A DNA stretch of 64,000 nucleotides from Streptomyces xylophagus (GTDB lineage: Bacteria; Actinomycetota; Actinomycetes; Streptomycetales; Streptomycetaceae), in the NCBI RefSeq assembly GCF_000716435.1, contig NZ_JNWO01000013.1:62001-126000 (forward strand), given 5' to 3'. Position numbers and translations under genes: made by a program. Positions 9,137 to 16,384 of this stretch are shown here, piece by piece (position 1 is the first letter of the stretch; each line of letters begins with the position of its first letter). The notes below the pieces were generated by a model, which worked only from the letters and a program-made list of their open reading frames with translations, was not told where the DNA came from and searched no databases.

Positions 9137-9168
9137 CGAATGTTTCGAGCCGTTCTACGAATGTTCCG
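9137..9168. promoter_or_regulatory. Two putative LacI/BxlR operators (CGAATGTTTCG and CGAATGTTCCG)
   Basis: CGAATGTTTCG at 9137-9147 is a perfect CGAA-N3-TTCG palindrome. An imperfect copy, CGAATGTTCCG, lies at 9158-9168, 21 bp (two helical turns) away, and overlaps the perfect palindrome GTTCCGGGAAC at 9163-9173. Both lie between the divergent bxlE and LacI starts. A third copy of the motif precedes the xylanase (10368-10380). CGAA/TTCG palindromes have been reported as sites for xylanase and xylosidase regulators in Streptomyces. Confidence 0.6.
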
Positions 9169-9191
9169 GGAACGTAAGGCGCGCGAAAGGG

Positions 9192-9220
9192 TTCGTCAAG
9201 GGGTCGCGCAGGGATACGAT
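9192..9220 (+). promoter_or_regulatory. Candidate promoter of the LacI gene, leaderless
   Basis: TTCGTC (9192-9197), a 17-nt spacer and TACGAT (9215-9220) place the likely transcription start at or beside the ATG at 9228. No Shine-Dalgarno sequence is visible, which fits a leaderless mRNA. Confidence 0.4.
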
Positions 9221-9227
9221 CCACGCC

Positions 9228-10289
9228 ATGACAGCCCCGGAATCCGCCGAAACCCAGACGGCACGTCGGCCGACCCAGACCGCGACCCTCGCCGAGATCG
9301 CCCGCGAGGCCGGAGTCTCGGCTCCGACTGTTTCGAAGGTCCTCAACGGCCGTGCCGACGTCGCCCCCGCCACCCGCACCCGCGTCGAGGACCTGCTGCG
9401 CGCCTACGGCTACCGGCGCCGCCGCGCCGAGGCGACCCGCTCGCCGCTGATCGACCTGGTCTTCCACGAGTTGGAGAGCGCCTGGGCGCTGGAGGTCATC
9501 CGGGGCGTGGAGAACGTGGCGCGCGACGCCGGGCTGAGCGTGGTGCTGAGCGAGAGCGCGGGACGGCTGGTCCCCGGCCGGACCTGGGCCGACCAGGTCG
9601 CCGCCCGCCGCCCGCACGGCGTGATCCTGGTCCTCTCCGGGCTCGACGAGTCGCAGCGCGCGCTGCTGACCAGCCGTTCCATCCCGTTCGTGGTGATGGA
9701 CCCGGCCGGCGACCCGGGCGCCGACGTGCCGTCGATCGGTGCCACCAACTGGCAGGGCGGGCTCGCCGCCACCCGGCACCTCGTCGAACTGGGCCACACC
9801 CGGATCGGCGCGATCAGCGGACCCTCCCGGATGATGTGCAGCCGCGCCCGCGTGGATGGATACCGGGCCGCCCTTGAGACGGCCGGACTGCCGGTCGACG
9901 GCTCGCTGATCACCACCGGCGACTTCCACCACGAGGCCGGCTACCGGCTCGGCCTCGATCTGCTGCGCCGCCCGGACCGGCCCACCGCCGTCTTCGCCGG
10001 CAACGACCTCCAGGCCCTCGGTCTGTACGAGGCCGCGCGCGAACTCGGGCTGCGCATCCCGGAGGACCTGAGCGTGGTCGGCTTCGACGACCTCCCGGTC
10101 GCCCGCTGGGTGGGCCCGCCGCTGACGACCGTACGACAGCCGCTCCTGGAGATGGCCGAGGCGGCGGCGAAGCTGGTGCTCGACCTCGGGCGCGAGGAGG
10201 GGTCCTCGGCGGCGCGGCGGGTGGAGCTGGCGACGAGCCTGGTGGTGCGGAGCAGTACGGCGCCGCCGACACCAGCGTCGGCAGAGTGA
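9228..10289 (+). CDS. bxlR: LacI-family transcriptional regulator (BxlR-like)
   Basis: A 353-residue LacI/GalR regulator. The N-terminal helix-turn-helix is [38 protein letters not shown] (about 20-57), followed by a periplasmic-binding-like sensor domain ([21 protein letters not shown] ... [58 protein letters not shown]). It lies divergent from the importer operon, with two palindromic boxes between them, and immediately before the xylanase gene. The simplest model is repression of both transcription units, relieved by a xylo-oligosaccharide. Confidence 0.82.
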   Translation: MTAPESAETQTARRPTQTATLAEIAREAGVSAPTVSKVLNGRADVAPATRTRVEDLLRAYGYRRRRAEATRSPLIDLVFHELESAWALEVIRGVENVARDAGLSVVLSESAGRLVPGRTWADQVAARRPHGVILVLSGLDESQRALLTSRSIPFVVMDPAGDPGADVPSIGATNWQGGLAATRHLVELGHTRIGAISGPSRMMCSRARVDGYRAALETAGLPVDGSLITTGDFHHEAGYRLGLDLLRRPDRPTAVFAGNDLQALGLYEAARELGLRIPEDLSVVGFDDLPVARWVGPPLTTVRQPLLEMAEAAAKLVLDLGREEGSSAARRVELATSLVVRSSTAPPTPASAE

Positions 10290-10313
10290 CGTGCGTGGCC
10301 GGAAGATGACCTA

Positions 10314-10342
10314 TTGACGAGTGGGGTGAGTCGCCCCACACT
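10314..10342 (+). promoter_or_regulatory. Candidate xylanase promoter
   Basis: TTGACG (10314-10319), 17 nt, CACACT (10337-10342). The inverted repeat GTGGGG...CCCCAC spans the spacer. The -10 is poor, so confidence is modest. Confidence 0.35.
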
Positions 10343-10367
10343 CCTCCGAAGCCAATCGGTTGCACAA

Positions 10368-10380
10368 CCGAAACTTTCGG
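10368..10380. promoter_or_regulatory. Perfect 13-bp palindrome CCGAAACTTTCGG before the xylanase gene
   Basis: CCGAAACTTTCGG is a perfect 6-1-6 palindrome ending 10 nt before the xylanase ATG. Its core CGAAACTTTCG matches the CGAA-N3-TTCG boxes at the divergent bxlE/LacI promoter and the type of element reported upstream of Streptomyces xylanase genes. It would block both transcription and access to the RBS. Confidence 0.65.
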
Positions 10381-10390
10381 AGGCACCCGC

Positions 10391-11725
10391 ATGAGATCTC
10401 TGAGAACCGGCTTGTCCCTGGCGGCCCTGTTCACCGGCGCCGTCATGCTGTTCGCGGCACCCGCCGCGCACGCCGCCGACACCCCGCTGCGCGACCTCGC
10501 CGCCGCGAAGGGCAAAGTCATCGGCACCGCGGTCACCGGCTCCAAGCTCACCGGCACGTACGGCGACATCGCGGGCAGCCAGTTCAGCTCGCTCACCCCC
10601 GGCAACGCCATGAAGTGGGAGACGGTCGAGCCGACGCAGGGCAGCTTCAACTGGTCGGAGGCGGACCAGATCGTGGCCTTCGCGCAGGCCCACAACCAGC
10701 AGGTGCGCGGCCACACCCTGGTCTGGCACAGCCAGAACCCGAGCTGGCTGACGAACGGCACCTGGACGTCGGCCCAGCTCAGCAGCCTGCTGCAGAACCA
10801 CATCAGTACCGAAGTCGGCCGCTACAAGGGCGAGATCACCGCCTGGGACGTGGTCAACGAGCCGTTCAACGAGGACGGCAGCTACCGCTCGACGCTCTGG
10901 TACAACGGCCTCGGCGCCAACTACATCGCCCAGGCGCTGACTTGGGCCCACGCGGCCGACCCGGCGGCCAAGCTGTACATCAACGACTACAACGTCGAGG
11001 GCGTCAACGCGAAGTCCACCGCCCTCTACAACCTGGTCAAGTCCCTGAAGGCGGCGGGCGTTCCGATCGACGGCGTCGGTATCCAGGCCCACCTCGTCCT
11101 CGGCCAGGTCCCGGCCACCCTCCAGCAGAACATCCAGCGCTTCGCCGACCTGGGCGTCGACGTGGCGATCACCGAACTCGACGTACGGATGGCACTCCCG
11201 GCCGACAGCACGAAACTCGCCCAGCAGAAGGCCGACTTCAAGAGCGTGGTCGCCGCCTGCGCGGCCGTCACCCGCTGCGTGAACGTCACCGTGTGGGGCT
11301 TCACCGACGCCGACTCCTGGGTGCCGGGCACCTTCCCGGGCTACGGGGCGGCGACGCCGTACGACGAGAACTACGCGCCGAAACCGGCGTACTACGGCAT
11401 CGCCGAGGCGCTCGGCGGTACCCAGTCCACGACCGGCTGCGCGGCGACATACAGCGTGACCAGCCAGTGGAACACCGGATTCACCGGGCAGGTGACCATC
11501 GCCTGCTCCGGGACCGCGCTGTCGTCCTGGAGAGCGAGCTGGACGTACGGCGCAGGCCAGCAGCTCACCCAGGCCTGGAACGCCACCTGCACCCAGTCGG
11601 GTACGGCCGTGACCTGCACGAACGCGACCTACAACGGCACTGTCCCGGACGGCGGTTCGGTGAGTTTCGGGTTCAACGCGTCCTGGACCGGCAGCAACCC
11701 GGTACCGGTGGTGACCTTGGGATGA
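10391..11725 (+). CDS. Secreted GH10 endo-1,4-beta-xylanase with C-terminal CBM2-like domain
   Basis: A 444-residue exported enzyme with a Sec signal peptide (cleavage likely after AHA, residue 28). The GH10 barrel has acid/base Glu157 in TAWDVVNEPF and nucleophile Glu262 in VAITELDVR, plus the family markers KWETVEP and GHTLVWHSQNP. From about residue 355 a family 2 carbohydrate-binding module follows with almost no linker (CAATYSVTSQWNTGFTGQVTIAC ... GSVSFGFNASWTGSNPVPVVTLG). The module stops before the C-terminal Cys that usually closes the CBM2 disulphide, so its tail looks shortened. It breaks xylan outside the cell and feeds the importer encoded upstream. Confidence 0.92.
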   Translation: MRSLRTGLSLAALFTGAVMLFAAPAAHAADTPLRDLAAAKGKVIGTAVTGSKLTGTYGDIAGSQFSSLTPGNAMKWETVEPTQGSFNWSEADQIVAFAQAHNQQVRGHTLVWHSQNPSWLTNGTWTSAQLSSLLQNHISTEVGRYKGEITAWDVVNEPFNEDGSYRSTLWYNGLGANYIAQALTWAHAADPAAKLYINDYNVEGVNAKSTALYNLVKSLKAAGVPIDGVGIQAHLVLGQVPATLQQNIQRFADLGVDVAITELDVRMALPADSTKLAQQKADFKSVVAACAAVTRCVNVTVWGFTDADSWVPGTFPGYGAATPYDENYAPKPAYYGIAEALGGTQSTTGCAATYSVTSQWNTGFTGQVTIACSGTALSSWRASWTYGAGQQLTQAWNATCTQSGTAVTCTNATYNGTVPDGGSVSFGFNASWTGSNPVPVVTLG

Positions 11726-11847
11726 GGGAGACGAGGGGAGGTCAGGGGAGTGAAGCGGGGCTGAGAACCGTGAGATTTTCCGCAGAAAACCGTCTCGGGA
11801 CCCCTCCCCTAACTTTCTCCTAATAATTCGGACTTACGTTCCTCCCC

Positions 11848-12900
11848 GTGACGGACACAGAGAACGCCGACGACGACAGACGAGTGGGCCGGCGATCCAG
11901 AGTGCTGAAGATCGCCGGCCTCACTCTGGCGGGTGCCCTCGTCCTGGGCGTCGCCACGGCGGGCTGGGCCTACTGGCACCTCAACAACAACATCAAGAGC
12001 GTCGACATCGACAGCGCGCTCGGCGCCAACCGCCCCGCGAAGGCGGTGACCACACCGTCCGCCTCCGCCTCGGCGTCCGCCTCCCCCGTGCCGACCGGCT
12101 CCGTGAACATCCTGGTCCTCGGCTCGGACTCGCGCAGCGGCAAGGAGAACAAGGCGCTCGGCGGCGGCGACAGCTCCGGCGCCCGCTCGGACACGGCGAT
12201 GGTCGTGCACCTCGACGCGGGCCGTAAGAAGGCCACGATCGTCAGCATCCCGCGCGACACGCTCGTGACCCGCCCGTCCTGCCCGCTGTCGTCCGGGGGT
12301 TCGACGTCGGTGGCGTACAACGCGATGTTCAACAGCGCCTATTCGGTGGGCGGTCCGGTCTGTGCGGTGAAGACCGTCGAGTCGATCACCGACGTCCGCA
12401 TGGACCACTACATAGAGATCGACTTCGCGGGCTTCGCGAAACTGGTCAACGCGCTGGGCGGTGTCACCGTGACGACCACGGAGGACATCGATGACGACGA
12501 CAGCCACCTGCACCTCAAGAAGGGCACCCACCACCTCAACGGCAAGCAGGCCCTGGCGCTCGCCCGCACCCGGCACGGCATAGGCGACGGCAGCGACCTC
12601 GGCCGCATAGGCCTCCAACAGATGCTGGTGAAGGCCCTGTTGGAACAGATCGCCTCCCACGACCTCCTCACCGACCCCACCAAGCTCTACGAGGTCACCG
12701 ACGCGATCACCGACAGCCTCACCACCGACACCGGCCTCGACTCCCTGAGCGAACTGATCAGCCTCGGCGAGAGTCTGAAGGGCCTGTCGGCGGACGCGGT
12801 GAAGACGGTGACGATGCCGGTCGTCACGGCACCGTCGAACCCCAACCGGGTGGTCGCGAAGGAACCGGCGGCGAGTGACTTGTGGGAATCGTTGCGCTGA
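11848..12900 (+). CDS. LytR-CpsA-Psr (LCP) family cell-wall polymer ligase
   Basis: A 350-residue protein with a short cytoplasmic N-terminus, one membrane helix (VLKIAGLTLAGALVLGVATAGWAYW) and an extracytoplasmic LCP domain. Hallmarks are VNILVLGSDSR, SDTAMVVHLDAGRKKATIVSIPRDTLV, MDHYIEIDFAGFAKLVNALGGV and ALALARTRHG with the conserved arginines that hold polyprenyl pyrophosphate. LCP proteins attach secondary polymers such as teichoic acids to peptidoglycan. A Ser/Ala-rich linker follows the helix. The GTG start was chosen for its RBS (TTCCTCCCC region is weak), and it is a single-gene unit. Confidence 0.9.
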   Translation: MTDTENADDDRRVGRRSRVLKIAGLTLAGALVLGVATAGWAYWHLNNNIKSVDIDSALGANRPAKAVTTPSASASASASPVPTGSVNILVLGSDSRSGKENKALGGGDSSGARSDTAMVVHLDAGRKKATIVSIPRDTLVTRPSCPLSSGGSTSVAYNAMFNSAYSVGGPVCAVKTVESITDVRMDHYIEIDFAGFAKLVNALGGVTVTTTEDIDDDDSHLHLKKGTHHLNGKQALALARTRHGIGDGSDLGRIGLQQMLVKALLEQIASHDLLTDPTKLYEVTDAITDSLTTDTGLDSLSELISLGESLKGLSADAVKTVTMPVVTAPSNPNRVVAKEPAASDLWESLR

Positions 12901-13031
12901 CCTGCGGAAACGGGTAGCGGGAAAAAATCTTCGGGGAATTCCGGCGAGTGTGTCGATCCGGCCGACCCTCGTTCGACGCATGGTTGAAAGGCCGGGAAGG
13001 ACCCGGCCGCCGCCCCACCCGAGGAGTCACC

Positions 13032-13388
13032 ATGCCCCGCTACCTCTCCCTCGTGCAGATCGACGAGAAGACCGCCCCCGCCGAGGGCCCCAGCCCCGAA
13101 CTGATGCAGCGCATGGGCGAGCTGATCGAGGAGATCACCAAGGCCGGAGTGATGCTCGACACCGCCGGCCTCACCCCGACCGCGCAGGGCGCCCGCGTCC
13201 ACTGGGAGGGCGGCAAGATCTCCGTGACGGACGGCCCGTTCACCGAGTCCAAGGAGGTCGTCGGCGGCTACGCGCTCATGCAGTGCAAGGACATGGCCGA
13301 GGCGATCGAGTGGACGAAGCGGTTCCTGAAGGTGCACGAGGAGTTCTGGACGGTGACGTGCGAGGTGCGGGAGATCGCGGAGGGCTGA
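13032..13388 (+). CDS. DGPF/YCII-domain protein, usual partner of ECF42 sigma factors
   Basis: A 118-residue YCII-fold protein with the hallmark TDGPFTESKEVVGGYALMQCKDMAEAIEW. DGPF proteins are found beside ECF42-type sigma factors in actinobacteria, and such a sigma factor starts at 14962. Between the two genes sits a TnpB element (13442-14950), so the pair has been split. ATG at 13032 has the RBS GAGGAG. Function is unknown; no catalytic site can be named. Confidence 0.85.
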   Translation: MPRYLSLVQIDEKTAPAEGPSPELMQRMGELIEEITKAGVMLDTAGLTPTAQGARVHWEGGKISVTDGPFTESKEVVGGYALMQCKDMAEAIEWTKRFLKVHEEFWTVTCEVREIAEG

Positions 13389-13421
13389 GGGTTCCTGGGT
13401 TTTCCTTCGTCTGAGGTCACG

Positions 13422-13480
13422 CAAGGTGTTGCATGGTGGGCTTTGAAACCTCCCCCGCCTCAGGCGGGGAATTCCTGGCT
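13422..13480 (-). ncRNA. Putative omega-RNA right-end segment with guide
   Basis: In TnpB elements the RNA guide spans the end of tnpB, the right-end hairpin and the flanking DNA. Reading the minus strand from the tnpB stop, there is a GC hairpin (CCCCGCCTCAGGCGGGG on the plus strand, 13453-13469), then GGGGGAGGTTTCAA ending near 13442, then flanking DNA. The guide would begin near 13441 and run towards 13422, in the spacer after the DGPF gene. The boundary is inferred from similarity to known IS200/IS605 right ends. Confidence 0.4.
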
Positions 13481-14700
13481 CAGGCCGCCTCCTGGAGCAG
13501 CGCTCCAGGAGGTCTTGCGCCCTCAGCACCAGCCGGGTTGAGACCAGCCCGGACGAGCATCACGCGGGCGGAGTTCTTGTCCCTGGAGGACACGGCTGCG
13601 CACGCGGTGCAGGTGTAGGTACGTTCCGAGAGTGGAAGTGCGTGCTTGGTTCTCGCTCCGCACTGCGCGCAGTCCATGGTGGTGTGCGCGGGGTGTACGA
13701 GACGGACGTCCCGTTTGTGCTTGCGGCCCATCTCCAACAAGGCCGCTTTGGTGGTGCCGATCGCCGCGTCGGCGGCTTTGCGGGCCATGCTGGTTCTGGC
13801 GAGGAACTTCGGCCGGAAGTCCTCGACCGCTATCACGTCGTGGTCGCGCACGATCTTCTTGGCCCATTTGCGAGCGGTGTCCTGCCGCTGACGGGCCACA
13901 TTCTTGTGTGCCTTCGCCCGCAGCTTCTTCGCTTCGCGGTAGCCCTTCGAGCTGGGCCGGCCTTTCTTGGGCCTCCTGCGGGCCATCATCCGGTCGTACC
14001 GCGACAGCTTCGCCTGAGCCTTTTGGCCGTGCTGGGGGTGGGGCAGGTCGTGCGCATCGGATGTGGTGGTCGCGGTCTCCTTGACGCCCCAGTCGATGCC
14101 GATCACCGCACCAGTCTCGGGCAGAGGTTCGGCTTGCGCAGGGACGACGAAGGACGCGTACCAGTGGCCGAGGCTGTCCTGGTAGATCCGTACCGAGGAC
14201 GGGCTGGCGGGCAGGTCCCGCGACCACACCACGGTCAGCACGATCCCGCTCGCCAGGTACAGGCGCCCGTCCTTCAGCCGGAAGCCACGTTGGGTGTAGT
14301 TCAGGCTCGGGAGGGCCTCGCGCTTCTTCTTGCACTTCAGCATCCCGGCCCGCCGCGTCTGCGGCAGGCGGTCCTTGATGTCCTTCTGCGCCTTCGCGCG
14401 GGACTTGCCGAAGTCCCGGATGATCTGCTGTTGCGGCACCGAGCTGCCTTCTCGAAGCCACGGCGTCGCCTTCCGGGCTGCGGTCAGCATCCTGTCGAGC
14501 TGGGCCGGACCGCAGGTCGCCTTTTCACCGGTGGCCTTGTTTCGTGCGTGCACGGCCTTGGACTTGGCCACGCACTCGTTCCACACCCACCGGCACCGAC
14601 CCCATTCCGCATACAGCTGCGTGCGGGCGGTCGGCGACACGCGCAGCCGGAAGGTCCACCGGGCGTGCCCGGCGTCTTTGGCCGCGTGTGATGCCGTCAT
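13480..14700 (-). CDS. tnpB: TnpB-family RNA-guided endonuclease
   Basis: A 406-residue TnpB (IS605 OrfB). The N-terminal helix-turn-helix and wedge region begins RFRLRVSPTART-like TFRLRVSPTARTQLYAEWGRCRWVWNECV. The RuvC residues are Asp in VIGIDWGVKE, Glu in VIAVEDFRPKF and Asp in SSRDKNSARVMLVR. The zinc ribbon is CAQC...CTAC. All three acidic residues and four cysteines are intact, so it should be an active nuclease rather than a dead derivative. It is divergent from the RHH gene, with only 28 nt between starts. Confidence 0.9.
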   Translation of the reverse strand: MTASHAAKDAGHARWTFRLRVSPTARTQLYAEWGRCRWVWNECVAKSKAVHARNKATGEKATCGPAQLDRMLTAARKATPWLREGSSVPQQQIIRDFGKSRAKAQKDIKDRLPQTRRAGMLKCKKKREALPSLNYTQRGFRLKDGRLYLASGIVLTVVWSRDLPASPSSVRIYQDSLGHWYASFVVPAQAEPLPETGAVIGIDWGVKETATTTSDAHDLPHPQHGQKAQAKLSRYDRMMARRRPKKGRPSSKGYREAKKLRAKAHKNVARQRQDTARKWAKKIVRDHDVIAVEDFRPKFLARTSMARKAADAAIGTTKAALLEMGRKHKRDVRLVHPAHTTMDCAQCGARTKHALPLSERTYTCTACAAVSSRDKNSARVMLVRAGLNPAGAEGARPPGALLQEAA

Positions 14701-14710
14701 GGCTGCACGT

Positions 14711-14727
14711 TAGCTATAGAATGGCTA
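14711..14727. promoter_or_regulatory. Palindromic operator overlapping both tnpB and RHH promoters
   Basis: TAGCTATAGAATGGCTA (12 of 16 positions symmetric, TAGC/GCTA arms) fills most of the 28-nt gap between the divergent tnpB and RHH starts. TAGAAT (14717-14722) would be the -10 for the RHH gene with a start at or next to its ATG. TATAGC on the other strand could serve tnpB. Confidence 0.55.
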
Positions 14728-14728
14728 C

Positions 14729-14935
14729 ATGGTCAACTTCAACGTCCGATTCCCCGAAGACCTGCATGCCCGTGTGCGCGCTCAGGCGGCTACGGACCGG
14801 CGGTCCATCAACTCTGAGATCCTGTACCTGATCGAGGTCGGCCTCACCGCCGTCTCGACAGACGCCGGATCACCCGGCAGCGATCCGGCCAACCCTGCTC
14901 CGCGACGCGGGAATCCGGACTCTTCCCCGGCCTGA
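14729..14935 (+). CDS. Arc/CopG-type ribbon-helix-helix DNA-binding protein
   Basis: A 68-residue protein with the RHH core VNFNVRFPEDLHARVRAQAATDRRSINSEILYLIEVGL (beta strand, helix, SINSE turn, helix) as in Arc family regulators. The tail is disordered (SDPANPAPRRGNPDSSPA). It lies divergent to tnpB inside the element, with a palindrome in the shared 28-nt promoter, so it likely represses itself and tnpB. No RBS is visible and the -10 is 6 nt before ATG, suggesting a leaderless mRNA. It ends 26 nt before the sigma gene on the same strand. Confidence 0.75.
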   Translation: MVNFNVRFPEDLHARVRAQAATDRRSINSEILYLIEVGLTAVSTDAGSPGSDPANPAPRRGNPDSSPA

Positions 14936-14944
14936 AGGCCGGGG
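14925..14944. other. GC-rich hairpin at the left edge of the TnpB element
   Basis: CCCCGGCC-TGAA-GGCCGGGG, an 8-bp perfect stem with a tetraloop, between the RHH stop and the ECF sigma start. It could be the element's left-end hairpin and could also act as a terminator or attenuator for read-through from the RHH promoter. Confidence 0.6.
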
Positions 14945-14961
14945 CGTCCTACGGTTTTCAG

Positions 14962-16227
14962 GTGAACTCCGAATCGCAGCCCACCGTCGACTCGCACAGC
15001 ACCATCGAGACCGTCTTCCGCATCGAGTCCCCGCGCATCATCGCCGCCGTCGCCCGCACGGTCCGCGACGTGGGCATCGCCGAGGAACTGGCGCAGGACG
15101 CGCTGGTCGCCGCCCTCGAGCAGTGGCCGAGGGACGGCGTGCCCGACAACCCGGGCGCCTGGCTCATGGCCACCGCCAGGCACCGCGCCGTCGACCTGAT
15201 CCGTCGCCGGGAGAACTACGCCCGCAAGCTCCAGGAGATCGGCCGCACCCTGGAGACGATCGCCCCGCCCGAGGAACCCTCCGCCCCCGACGACATCGAC
15301 GACGACCTCCTGCGCCTGGTCTTCACGACCTGCCACCCGGTCCTGTCCCCGGAGGCCCGTACCGCCCTCACCCTGCGCCTCCTCGGCGGCCTGACCACCC
15401 CCGAGATCGCCCGCGCGTTCCTCGCCCCCGAACCGACGATCGCCCAGCGCATCGTCCGCGCGAAGCGCACACTGGCCACGAAGAACGTGGCCTTCGAGGT
15501 CCCCTACGGCCCCGACCGCGAGGCCCGCCTCGGCTCCGTCCTCGACGTCATCTACCTCATCTTCAACGAGGGTTACGCGGCGACGGCGGGCGACGACTGG
15601 CTCCGCCCGGGCCTCTGCGAGGACGCGCTGCGCCTGGCCCGACTCCTCTCCGGCCTGATGCCGAAGGAACCTGAAGTGCACGCCCTGGCCGCCCTGTTGG
15701 AGTTCCAGGCCTCCCGCTCGGCCACCCGCACCGCCCCGAACGGCGACCCCGTCCTCCTCAAGGACCAGAACCGCCGCCGCTGGAACCGCCTCCTCATCGC
15801 CCGAGGCATCACCGCCCTCGGCCGCGCCGACGCGGTGTCCACCGGCGCCCCCGGCCCCTACGCCCTCCAGGCCGCCATCGCCGCCTGCCACGCCCACGCG
15901 TACACCTACGCCGAGACCGACTGGCCGACGATCGCGACCCTGTACGGCCTCCTCGCCACCCGATCCCCGTCCCCGGTGGTCGAGTTGAACCGAGCGGTGG
16001 CCGTCTCGATGGCGGAGGGTCCGGCCCCGGCACTGGAGATCCTCGACACCCTCGCCGACGAACCCGCCCTACGGGACTACCACTTGCTGCCGAGCGTCCG
16101 TGGCGACCTGCTCCTCCGGCTGGGCCGTACGGCGGAGGCAAGGGCGGAGTTCACCCGAGCCGCCGCACTCGCTCGTAACGAACGTGAACGCCAACTCCTG
16201 CTGCGCAGGGCGGCCGAGGCGTCGTAG
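14962..16227 (+). CDS. ECF42-type sigma factor with long C-terminal extension
   Basis: A 421-residue sigma factor. Sigma region 2 is VFRIESPRIIAAVARTVRDVGIAEELAQDALVAALEQWPRDGVPDNPGAWLMATARHRAVDLIRRR. Sigma region 4 is LTLRLLGGLTTPEIARAFLAPEPTIAQRIVRAKR. About 200 further residues form the TPR-like extension typical of this group (NEGYAATAGDDWLRPGLCEDALRLARLLSGLMPKEPEVHALAALLEFQASR ... YHLLPSVRGDLLLRLGRTAEARAEFTRAAALARNERERQLLLRRA). No anti-sigma gene is adjacent. The GTG start has no good RBS, possibly because the TnpB element landed just before it. Confidence 0.9.
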   Translation: MNSESQPTVDSHSTIETVFRIESPRIIAAVARTVRDVGIAEELAQDALVAALEQWPRDGVPDNPGAWLMATARHRAVDLIRRRENYARKLQEIGRTLETIAPPEEPSAPDDIDDDLLRLVFTTCHPVLSPEARTALTLRLLGGLTTPEIARAFLAPEPTIAQRIVRAKRTLATKNVAFEVPYGPDREARLGSVLDVIYLIFNEGYAATAGDDWLRPGLCEDALRLARLLSGLMPKEPEVHALAALLEFQASRSATRTAPNGDPVLLKDQNRRRWNRLLIARGITALGRADAVSTGAPGPYALQAAIAACHAHAYTYAETDWPTIATLYGLLATRSPSPVVELNRAVAVSMAEGPAPALEILDTLADEPALRDYHLLPSVRGDLLLRLGRTAEARAEFTRAAALARNERERQLLLRRAAEAS

Positions 16228-16384
16228 GGCGTCGAGGGTTTCGCGGAGGCGCGCCCCGGCGCCGGAATTCGACGGGTCGTCATATGCGCTGCAGGCGGCG
16301 GAGGTTGAGTCGACTCGGCGGGCATCCTCGGCATGTCCCGCGCCCCCGCCGCGTCCTCCCCGACCACACCCTCCGCAGCCGTCG

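Larger units (their letters stand above)
13442..14950 (-). mobile_element. IS200/IS605-type element with tnpB and a ribbon-helix-helix gene, no tnpA
   Basis: About 1.5 kb containing tnpB (minus) and a divergent RHH gene (plus), bounded by GC hairpins at 13453-13469 and 14925-14944 that look alike when each is read outward (TTCCCC-GCC...GGC-GGGG). No TnpA (HUH transposase) gene is present, so movement would need one in trans. It splits a DGPF gene from its ECF sigma gene. Exact ends are estimates. Confidence 0.7.

Noticed and set aside
12901..13031. Riboswitch before the DGPF gene
   Set aside because: No conserved motif or terminator was visible.
13480..14700. TnpB as a dead, TldR-like transcription regulator
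   Set aside because: All three RuvC acidic residues and the zinc ribbon are present.
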